Below the pieces are notes generated by a model. That model searched no databases. It was not told the DNA's origin and saw only the letters and a program-made list of their open reading frames with translations. A program made the translations under genes and the position numbers. 64,000 bases of DNA from Stakelama portus (lineage in GTDB: Bacteria; Pseudomonadota; Alphaproteobacteria; Sphingomonadales; Sphingomonadaceae). Below, piece after piece: positions 17,396-24,539 of this stretch; positions within the stretch are counted from its first letter, which is position 1, and every line of letters begins with the position of its first letter. Location of the stretch: NCBI RefSeq assembly GCF_003171655.1, contig NZ_QFZL01000001.1:496001-560000 (forward strand), given 5' to 3'.

Positions 17396-18747
17396 CCGAT
17401 CTCGCTGCGCTTCGCGATGCCGCGAACGGCCTGTCCGAAGCCGAATTGCGCAAGCTGATCGTCGATCTGACCGGGCAATATGCGCGCGATTTTCACGGGG
17501 CGAAGGACTTCGTGCCCGGCGAAAGCCCGGTGCCGGTTGCGGGCAAGGTCTATGGCGACACCGACATGCAGCTGCTGGTCGAAAGCGCGCTCGATTTCTG
17601 GCTGACGACGGGCCGGTTCAACGCCGAGTTCGAAGCGAAGCTGGCGGAGCGCATCGGCGTACGCCATGCGATCACCGTCAATTCGGGCAGTTCGGCCAAT
17701 CTGGTCGCGTTCAACACACTGACCTCGCATTATCTGCGCGCCGATGCGATCAGGCCGGGCGACGAAGTCATCACCGTCGCCACCGGATTTCCGACGACGG
17801 TGAACCCGGTGCTGCAATATGGCGCGGTGCCGGTGTTCGTCGATGTCGATATCCCGACCTACAACATCCAGCCGGAGATGATCGAAGCGGCGGTGACCGA
17901 CCGGACGCGCGCGATCATGATCGCGCACACGCTCGGCAATCCCTTCGACCTGGCCGAAGTGATGCGCGTTGCCGAAAAGCACAATCTGTTCGTGGTCGAG
18001 GATTGCTGCGACGCGCTCGGTTCCACTTATGACGGGCGGCATGTCGGCACCTTCGGGCATTTGGGTACGCTCAGCTTCTATCCCGCGCATCACATCACGA
18101 TGGGTGAGGGCGGGGCGGTGTTCACCGACAAGCCGCGTCTCAAGCGCGTGATGGAATCGATGCGTGACTGGGGCCGCGATTGCTGGTGCGCGCCGGGGCA
18201 GGACAATACCTGCGGCAAGCGGTTCGCGCGGCGGCTAGGCGATCTGCCGTACGGATATGACCATAAATATACCTACAGCCATTGCGGCTATAATCTGAAG
18301 ATCACCGACATGCAGGCGGCGGTCGGCGTGGCGCAGCTCGACCGGGCCGACGGCTTCATCGACGCGCGGCGGCGCAATTTCGCGCTGCTGACGCAGATGC
18401 TGAGCGATCTCGAAGACGTGATGATCCTGCCAAAGGCTACGCCGGGCAGCGATCCGAGCTGGTTCGGCTATCCGATCACGCTGCGCGAGGGGCTTTCGTT
18501 CACGCGCGACGAACTGGTCCAGTATCTCAATGCGAAGAATATCGGCACGCGGTTGTTGTTCGGCGGCAATCTGACGCGCCAGCCCTATATGAAGGATCGC
18601 AACTGGCACGTGGTCGGCGATCTGGCCAACGCCGATATCATCACCGAACGCTGCTTCTGGATCGGCCTCTATCCGGGGCTGACCCCGTCACATCTCGAAT
18701 ATGCCGCCGGCGCGATCCGCGATTTCATTGCGGGGAAGCGCGGCTGA
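17392..18747 (+). CDS. rfbH: CDP-6-deoxy-4-hexulose 3-dehydrase (E1/DdhC)
   Basis: 451 residues. This PMP-dependent [2Fe-2S] enzyme removes the 3-hydroxyl of CDP-4-keto-6-deoxyglucose, giving a glucoseen that a reductase (E3) reduces to the 3,6-dideoxy sugar. Where ordinary DegT aminotransferases have the PLP lysine, this protein has His233 ([11 protein letters not shown]), the signature of a 3-dehydrase. The cysteines Cys206, Cys264, Cys266 and Cys274 keep the C-X57-C-X1-C-X7-C spacing described for the E1 iron-sulfur site. ATGA overlap with rfbG. No E3 (RfbI/DdhD) gene is in the window. Confidence 0.95.
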   Translation: MTDLAALRDAANGLSEAELRKLIVDLTGQYARDFHGAKDFVPGESPVPVAGKVYGDTDMQLLVESALDFWLTTGRFNAEFEAKLAERIGVRHAITVNSGSSANLVAFNTLTSHYLRADAIRPGDEVITVATGFPTTVNPVLQYGAVPVFVDVDIPTYNIQPEMIEAAVTDRTRAIMIAHTLGNPFDLAEVMRVAEKHNLFVVEDCCDALGSTYDGRHVGTFGHLGTLSFYPAHHITMGEGGAVFTDKPRLKRVMESMRDWGRDCWCAPGQDNTCGKRFARRLGDLPYGYDHKYTYSHCGYNLKITDMQAAVGVAQLDRADGFIDARRRNFALLTQMLSDLEDVMILPKATPGSDPSWFGYPITLREGLSFTRDELVQYLNAKNIGTRLLFGGNLTRQPYMKDRNWHVVGDLANADIITERCFWIGLYPGLTPSHLEYAAGAIRDFIAGKRG

Positions 18748-18807
18748 GTTCTGGAAGTGCCTTACGTGTGTGCCGCCGGTCGGTGAGGGCAGGTTCCATA
18801 GTTGTTT

Positions 18808-18847
18808 GAACGGCAGCTAACCCCTCCCGTATGAAAGCTTGCCGTTC
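18808..18847. repeat. Stem-loop after rfbH
   Basis: GAACGGCAGCT (18808-18818) pairs with AGCTTGCCGTTC (18836-18847) with one bulge. There is no T-run. The arms share GAACGGCAG/TGCCGTTC with the hairpin at 246-291, suggesting a small repeat family placed at gene ends. Confidence 0.5.
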
Positions 18848-18923
18848 CGGATGCGAAACAATTGCAGACGCACTATGAATCGGTTCTATTTGTCCGACGG
18901 ACCGTTTACATTAAAGTGAGATT

Positions 18924-19508
18924 ATGGCCGCGCTCAAAAACCGGCTCAAGGCAGCTGCATTGGGCTTTGGCATTACGGTTGCGCCGTTGGCCATTGTCGC
19001 AATAGCGCAGTTCATTTTCATGCCACAGATTGTCGCGGCTGGGGAAGGTCTGGACAGTAACGATAAGGCTCTGGCGCTTTCGTATCAGCAAATGTTGTGG
19101 TTTACCGCGCATACTATTGTAGCGATACTATTCGCGATTTACTGGTTTCTGGTGGCTTTACTCGGGAAAGGGCAAATCCTGAGATGCAGGGCAGCTAATA
19201 GAATTCTGAATTTTTGCGTCGTCGCGTATCTGACGATAACTCTATACTCGATTTTGCTCTGGACCGACGGCGAAGGGGCCGTATGCTCTTTTCTAGGTAT
19301 TTCTGACACGGACGCACTCCCCTATGTCCTCGACGCCATGTCATCATGCGATAGTTTCTTTTTCGATATCACCCAATTTTTAGGGTTCGGCCTGTTGGGA
19401 TTGATCGTGCCCTTCATCATAAGCCTGATTGTCCGGATAGTTTCATCTCGTCGCGTATATAAGCTACAGAATGACGCGCCTCTTTCGTCGGCCGGTCCCG
19501 CCGCCTGA
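18924..19508 (+). CDS. Four-helix membrane protein, unknown; composition unlike neighbours
   Basis: 194 residues with about four transmembrane helices (near 12-32, 58-80, 95-115 and 150-172) and a short charged tail. No family recognised. The stretch from about 18750 to 19500 is visibly richer in A/T than the flanking operon and uses many codons avoided elsewhere here (ATA, TTA, AGA, CTA), suggesting recent acquisition. It interrupts rfbFGH and the downstream sugar genes on the same strand, but its gaps (176 bp before, 150 bp after) contrast with the tight overlaps around it. Confidence 0.7.
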   Translation: MAALKNRLKAAALGFGITVAPLAIVAIAQFIFMPQIVAAGEGLDSNDKALALSYQQMLWFTAHTIVAILFAIYWFLVALLGKGQILRCRAANRILNFCVVAYLTITLYSILLWTDGEGAVCSFLGISDTDALPYVLDAMSSCDSFFFDITQFLGFGLLGLIVPFIISLIVRIVSSRRVYKLQNDAPLSSAGPAA

Positions 19509-19658
19509 AATTTCGACGCGGCTTAACCCACCCTCGACGCAATCCCACGAGAACCCGGAGCCGCCGGTTAATTTTGCGTTTACCAATGGCCTTTACCGAT
19601 GCTGGTGGCGGGTTTGGCACAAGGGCAAGCCGTCGCCGAAAAGCGAGGTGCCAGCGCG

Positions 19659-20387
19659 ATGGACGTAAAGTTTATCCTCGATTTCGACGGGGTTCTCTTC
19701 AACAGCGCCTTTGAGGCGTACAGCGTTTGCGAATATGCCACCAAGGGGCAGTCGGGCTTTCGACAGGATGTCGATTTCGATGCCTTCATGGCGTTTCGCC
19801 CGGCGGTAACTGACGCCTGGCAATATCATCGCCTGTACAGCGACAGCAGCGCCGTGGCGCCCGATGCGCTTGCATCGATCGAACCGGACGAGGCTGACCG
19901 GGCGTTCGCGACGCGCTTTTTCGCTGCGCGTGCCGAGATGATGGCGGATGCCGAATGGGCCAAGGTGATGCCGCCCTATCCCTTTTTCGCGAAGCTGAAG
20001 CCGGTGATACTGGCGCATCCGGACCGGTTCGCGATCCTTTCGACGCGCAATGTCGAATCGATCCGTCGCACGCTGGCGTGGCATGGCATCGATGGAATCG
20101 CGATATTCGGACAGGAACATGTCCGCGAACAGGGCGGCAAGCTGGGCGTCGCAAAGGCGCAGGGCTGGTGCGACCGCGAACGCCATATGGCGATCTATAT
20201 CGACGATATGACCGGCCATCTCGCGCCGTTCGAGGGGCAGGTGCTGCTGCCGCTACACGCCGACTGGGGCTATGACGCTGCCACGCCGACCAGCATTTCG
20301 CAAGGGCAGGCGATGCGCATCATCACGTCGCTGCTGGTGCTGGCGCAGCAGGTGCCCGAAGCGCGATGGCAGGGCATTGCCGCGTGA
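19659..20387 (+). CDS. HAD-superfamily hydrolase-like protein
   Basis: 242 residues from the ATG at 19659 (GAGGTG upstream). HAD motif I is FILDFDGVLF (Asp8, Asp10), motif II STRN, a candidate motif III Lys in GVAKAQG, and motif IV YIDDMTG (Asp182, Asp183). All catalytic positions of a phosphatase are present. Substrate unknown; position in the operon suggests a sugar-phosphate or pathway phosphatase. Its TGA overlaps the GTG of the next gene (GTGA). Confidence 0.85.
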   Translation: MDVKFILDFDGVLFNSAFEAYSVCEYATKGQSGFRQDVDFDAFMAFRPAVTDAWQYHRLYSDSSAVAPDALASIEPDEADRAFATRFFAARAEMMADAEWAKVMPPYPFFAKLKPVILAHPDRFAILSTRNVESIRRTLAWHGIDGIAIFGQEHVREQGGKLGVAKAQGWCDRERHMAIYIDDMTGHLAPFEGQVLLPLHADWGYDAATPTSISQGQAMRIITSLLVLAQQVPEARWQGIAA

Positions 20388-22129
20388 AATATGCCGATCA
20401 GATCGGCGCCTGGCTTCGGGCCGCCGGTTACACCCATTATTTCTATGTGGGTGGGGGCAATATCATGCACCTCACCGAAAGCCTCGACCGCTATCTGACC
20501 GGGGTGCCGGTGGTGCATGAAGTCGCTGCCGGGATCGGCGCGGAATATTTCAACGAAATCGCCGATGGCGCGAAAGCGCTGGCGCTGGTCACTGCCGGGC
20601 CGGGGCTGACCAATATCGTCACTGCGATCAGCGGCGCGTGGCTGGAAAGCCGCGAATTGCTGGTGATTGGCGGGCAGGTGAAGACCAGCGATCTGGCGCG
20701 CGGGCAAGTGCGTTCGCGCGGGATTCAGGAAATTGACGGCGTTGCGCTGGTGCAATCGACGACCAAGGTCTCGCATCGCCTGGAAGCGCCGGTTTCGGGC
20801 GGGGAATTCCTGTCGCTGATCGCGCAGAGCTGGACGCCGCGCAAGGGGCCGGTGTTCGTGGAAATACCGCTCGACGTGCAGGCGGCGAGCGTTGCGGAAA
20901 CGCCGCTGCCGGCAATCGAAGCGCCGGTGCTGCCGGTTGCGACCGACGACGAAATCGCGCGGATCGCCAATCTATATGCGCAGGCCGAGCGCCCGGTGCT
21001 GCTGATCGGCGGCGGTGTCGATCGCCAGACTGCGGATGCGGTGCGTGACGGGCTGGAAGCGCTCGGCGTGCCGGTGATGACCACCTATAACGGCGCCGAT
21101 CGTATCGATGGCGATGCCGCCAATTATCTTGGCCGTCCCAACACCTGGGGCCAGCGCAGTTCGAACATCGCGATCCAGCAAAGCGACCTGATCATCGCGG
21201 TCGGCACCCGGCTGGGGCTGCAACAGACCGGGTTCAACTGGCAGGAATTTGGTCGCGACGCCGCGATCGTGCAGGTCGAGATTGATCCGGGCGAACTCGC
21301 CAAGGGCCATCCGCGCGTCGATCACCCGATCCGCGCCGACGCCAATGACTTTCTCACGCGGCTGCTTGCGCATGATCTTCCGCGCAAGGACGCATGGCTG
21401 GCGCAGGCGCAGGAAATCCGCGCCGCGGTGCCGCGCGTCGAGGAGGTCAACAACACGGGGCCGGGCTATCTCTCGCCCTATGATTTCATCGTCGCACTCG
21501 AAAGCCTGACGACGCCCGACGACCTGATCATCCCCTGTTCGAGCGGCAGCGCCTTCACTTTGTCGATGCAGCTCTACAAGCAGAAGCTGGGGCAGCGGAT
21601 GCTGACCAACAAATCGCTCGCATCGATGGGCTATGGCCTGTCGGGGGCTATCGGCGCGGCGCTTGCGGGGCAGGGGCGGCGGACGATCCTGATCGAAGGC
21701 GATGGCGGCTTTGCGCAGAATATGCAGGAGGTCGGCACCGCCGCGATCAACGGGCTCAACCTAAAGATCTTCATTTTCGACGATCAGGGCCATGCCTCGA
21801 TCCGCATGACCCAGCAGAATTATTTCGACGGCAAATATCTCGGCTGCGACCGCAAATCGGGGCTTGGCCTGCCGCGTTGGGAAAAATTGTTCGCCGCCTG
21901 GGACGTGCCCGTCGTTCGCCTGCCGCTCGATTTTACCGAAGACGCCGAAATCCGCCGCCGTATGGCCGAACCGGGGTTGCAGGCGTTCATCGTGCCGGTC
22001 GATCCCGCGCAAACCTATTTCCCCAAGATCAGCAGCCGGATCACCGCCAGCGGATCGATGGAATCGAACCCGATCGACCGGATGACTCCCGAAATCGATT
22101 ATCTGGCCAAAGCGGGGATCGGGGTCTGA
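20384..22129 (+). CDS. Thiamine-diphosphate enzyme, acetolactate-synthase-like (possibly YerE-type)
   Basis: 581 residues in the three-domain TPP-enzyme layout. The N-terminal Pyr domain has the cofactor-activating Glu46 (VVHEVAAGIG), the central FAD-like domain has GGGVDRQ, and the C-terminal PP domain has GDG (Asp440). The usual Asn-Asn after the GDG helix is Asp466-Asp467 (FIFDDQGHASIR), a change at the Mg/diphosphate site. Although like acetolactate synthase large subunit, it lies in a CDP-dideoxysugar operon without a small subunit. YerE in Yersinia is such an enzyme and adds a two-carbon unit from pyruvate to the 4-keto sugar. The YerE role is an inference. Confidence 0.85.
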   Translation: MKYADQIGAWLRAAGYTHYFYVGGGNIMHLTESLDRYLTGVPVVHEVAAGIGAEYFNEIADGAKALALVTAGPGLTNIVTAISGAWLESRELLVIGGQVKTSDLARGQVRSRGIQEIDGVALVQSTTKVSHRLEAPVSGGEFLSLIAQSWTPRKGPVFVEIPLDVQAASVAETPLPAIEAPVLPVATDDEIARIANLYAQAERPVLLIGGGVDRQTADAVRDGLEALGVPVMTTYNGADRIDGDAANYLGRPNTWGQRSSNIAIQQSDLIIAVGTRLGLQQTGFNWQEFGRDAAIVQVEIDPGELAKGHPRVDHPIRADANDFLTRLLAHDLPRKDAWLAQAQEIRAAVPRVEEVNNTGPGYLSPYDFIVALESLTTPDDLIIPCSSGSAFTLSMQLYKQKLGQRMLTNKSLASMGYGLSGAIGAALAGQGRRTILIEGDGGFAQNMQEVGTAAINGLNLKIFIFDDQGHASIRMTQQNYFDGKYLGCDRKSGLGLPRWEKLFAAWDVPVVRLPLDFTEDAEIRRRMAEPGLQAFIVPVDPAQTYFPKISSRITASGSMESNPIDRMTPEIDYLAKAGIGV

Positions 22130-23121
22130 TGGGTCAGTTCGCTCCCTTGCCGCCGCTTGCCGAAACGCTGCGTTTCGATCCTGCGGCGCGTGAAGCGATT
22201 GCCGCCGATACGCGCCGCATCATCGTCGTCGGAGCGGGCGGCTGGATCGGTCGCATGGCGCTGGCCGGGCTGCACGATGCGCTCGGCGAAGCGGCGATGC
22301 ACCGCCGCGTCGTCGCGTTCGGTTCTGCAACGCGCGGCATCGATATCGGCCTGGGGCGGTGCGTTACCCAGCATCCGCTCCACCGGCTCGGCGATCTTCC
22401 CGAAGCGCCGACGATGTTGTTGCATCTGGCGTTCCTGACCAAGGACAAGGCCGCGGGCATGGCGCCCGACGCCTATTGCGTCGCCAATCGCGCGCTGTCG
22501 AAAACCGTGCTCGGCGCGCTCGACCGGATCGGTGTCGACCGGCTGTTTCTCGCCTCGTCGGGCGCCGCTGCCCATGCCGCCGACGTTCAGGCCGATGCGG
22601 CGCTGCGCCTCTATGGCGCGCTCAAGGCAGAGGATGAGGCGCGGTTCGGCGACTGGGCGCGGGCGGGCGAGGATCGACGCGCGGTGATCGCCCGCATCTT
22701 CAATCTCTCCGGCCCGTTCATCAACAAGCATCAGACCTATGCGCTGGCTAGCTTCATTCGCGATGCGCTGGCGCACCGCCCGATCGAAGTGCGCGCGCCG
22801 GTGCGCGTCGTGCGCAGCTATGTCGCGCTGCGTGAATTGCTGTCGCTGGTGCTGGTCAAGCTGATGGCGGAACAATGCGCAGCCGTAACCCGGTTCGACA
22901 GCGGCGGCACGCCGGTCGAACTGGGCGAAGTGGCAGTGGAAGTCGCCAGCCGGTTCGGCACCCGCGTCGCGCGCCAGCCGCTCGGCGACGGTCAGGCGAA
23001 TATCTATGCCGGCGATGGCGATGGCTATGCCCGGCTGCTCGAACGGTACGGCATCACGCCGGTCCCATTTCCCGACCAGATTGCAGAGACGGCGAGCTTC
23101 CTCGCCGCATATGCGGAGTAG
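22129..23121 (+). CDS. NAD(P)-dependent epimerase/reductase (extended SDR)
   Basis: 330 residues from the ATG at 22129, overlapping the upstream TGA by one base. Rossmann motif VVGAGGWIG (about 27-35), Ser-Ser-Gly in FLASSGAA, catalytic YGALK (YxxxK). Divergent from RfbG and from RmlD. In the yersiniose pathway a reductase (YerF) acts right after YerE on the acetyl-branched sugar; this gene occupies the matching position. Alternatives are a 4-keto-reductase or epimerase on an unbranched sugar. Confidence 0.82.
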   Translation: MGQFAPLPPLAETLRFDPAAREAIAADTRRIIVVGAGGWIGRMALAGLHDALGEAAMHRRVVAFGSATRGIDIGLGRCVTQHPLHRLGDLPEAPTMLLHLAFLTKDKAAGMAPDAYCVANRALSKTVLGALDRIGVDRLFLASSGAAAHAADVQADAALRLYGALKAEDEARFGDWARAGEDRRAVIARIFNLSGPFINKHQTYALASFIRDALAHRPIEVRAPVRVVRSYVALRELLSLVLVKLMAEQCAAVTRFDSGGTPVELGEVAVEVASRFGTRVARQPLGDGQANIYAGDGDGYARLLERYGITPVPFPDQIAETASFLAAYAE

Positions 23122-23126
23122 CCGAT

Positions 23127-24143
23127 ATGGCTGAACTATCCCCGATCGATACCCGCCGCATGCTCGAACTGGTCGAGGCGCAACGCGCCGACGGCCTGAT
23201 CCGCAATCCGGAAGTCACTGTCTGCGTCGCCTGCCGCAACGAAGCGGCGAATGCGCAGGCGATCGCCGCAGCGATCATCGAGAATATGGAGAGCGTCGAT
23301 GCGGATTTCGACATCATCTTCATCGACAATGAATCGACCGATGAAACGGTCGAGATCGTCAAGGGCATGTGTGCGCGCGACCCGCGGATCAAGCTGATCG
23401 TCAACACACGCAATTTCGGCCAGATGCGCTCACCGACGCACGCGATATACGAAGCGGGCGGCCGCGCGATCATTTCGATGTGCGCCGATTTTCAGGATTC
23501 ACCCGCATTGCTCCCCGAATTCGTCCGTCGCTGGCGCGCGGGGGTGCCCATCGTGCTGGGGGTCCGCGAAAGCGAGAAGAGCGGCATGGCGCTCACGGCC
23601 GTCCGGTCGATGTCGTACAAGCTTCAGGAAACCTTCGGCGATTACAAGATCATCCCCAATGCCACCGGCTTCGGCATTTACGATGCTGCGGTGGTCAATG
23701 CGATCAAACAGCTGAACGAGCCGGACCCGTTTTTTCGCGGGCTGCTGGTCGAAACCGGCTATCGGATCGAGACGATCCCGTTCAAACGCCCGCCGCGCGC
23801 GGGCGGCAAATCGAACAACAACTTCTTCACCTTGCTCGATTTCGCACTCAACGGCCTGGCCGGATCGTCGGCGGGCCTGCTGCGCGCGCCGCTCTATGTC
23901 GCCTTTGCCTTTGCGGTGCTGACGGTGATCTGCCTCGGCGGATCGGTGTTCGCTGCCTTTACCGGCCGGTCGGTCCAGCTCTGGCTGTTCGCGGCGATGC
24001 TCGAAGGGCAGTTCACGATGCTGTTCCTGTTCCTGGGACTGCTCGGCGTGCAGGTACGGCTGATCGCCGACCGGACGCGCAACCAGCCGCTGGTGCTCGA
24101 GCGCGAGCGCATCAATTTCCCCGACGATTACCGGCAGAAATAA
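23127..24143 (+). CDS. GT2-family glycosyltransferase (GtrB/dolichol-phosphate-mannose-synthase-like)
   Basis: 338 residues. The GT-A core has VCVACRNEAAN and IIFIDNESTDET, the DxD-equivalent is CADFQDSP, then come two C-terminal transmembrane helices (about 254-280 and 288-312). This architecture matches GtrB/ArnC enzymes that load a sugar onto undecaprenyl phosphate at the inner membrane. ATG at 23127, 5 bp after the reductase stop. Its TAA overlaps the ATG of the GtrA gene (TAATG), linking the pair. Confidence 0.92.
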   Translation: MAELSPIDTRRMLELVEAQRADGLIRNPEVTVCVACRNEAANAQAIAAAIIENMESVDADFDIIFIDNESTDETVEIVKGMCARDPRIKLIVNTRNFGQMRSPTHAIYEAGGRAIISMCADFQDSPALLPEFVRRWRAGVPIVLGVRESEKSGMALTAVRSMSYKLQETFGDYKIIPNATGFGIYDAAVVNAIKQLNEPDPFFRGLLVETGYRIETIPFKRPPRAGGKSNNNFFTLLDFALNGLAGSSAGLLRAPLYVAFAFAVLTVICLGGSVFAAFTGRSVQLWLFAAMLEGQFTMLFLFLGLLGVQVRLIADRTRNQPLVLERERINFPDDYRQK

Positions 24144-24535
24144 TGGCAGCCTGGCGCTCGCTCGCCGAATGGCAACGGATCTTCCGCTATTATCAGGCGG
24201 GTCTGGTCAACACCGTTTTCGGCTTTGGCCTTTATGCGCTGCTTGTCTGGGCGGGGCTCAACCTGTTCGTCGCGCAGATCCTGGCGCATATCGCCGGAGT
24301 GGCGTTCAACTATGTCACCTATAGCCGCTATGCCTTTGCCGGGCATCGCGCGAGCAAGCGCAATTTCGTTGCGTCCTATGCGTTCAATTATCTGCTCAAT
24401 CTGGGCATTCTGTGGGCGCTGCACCGCGTGATCGCGTCGCCTTATCTGGCCGGCTTCGTCACTATCGTGATCGTTTCGGCGCTCAATTATCTGGTGCTGC
24501 GCCGCTTCGTGTTTCTGCGCGGCGAAGCGGCCTGA
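24143..24535 (+). CDS. GtrA-family membrane protein (lipid-linked sugar flippase)
   Basis: 130 residues with four transmembrane helices and the GtrA signature GLVNTVFGFGLYALL, FNYVTYSRYAFAG, and a basic C-terminal RRFVFLRG. GtrA proteins are thought to move undecaprenyl-phosphate-linked sugars to the periplasmic side for polysaccharide decoration. Last gene of the sugar operon; stop is 4 bp from the convergent GGDEF/EAL gene. Confidence 0.93.
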   Translation: MAAWRSLAEWQRIFRYYQAGLVNTVFGFGLYALLVWAGLNLFVAQILAHIAGVAFNYVTYSRYAFAGHRASKRNFVASYAFNYLLNLGILWALHRVIASPYLAGFVTIVIVSALNYLVLRRFVFLRGEAA

Positions 24536-24539
24536 CCGT

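Noticed and set aside
20384-22129. Naming the TPP enzyme ilvB (acetolactate synthase)
   Set aside because: There is no ilvN small subunit, the metal-site Asn pair is altered, and the gene sits in a CDP-dideoxysugar operon.
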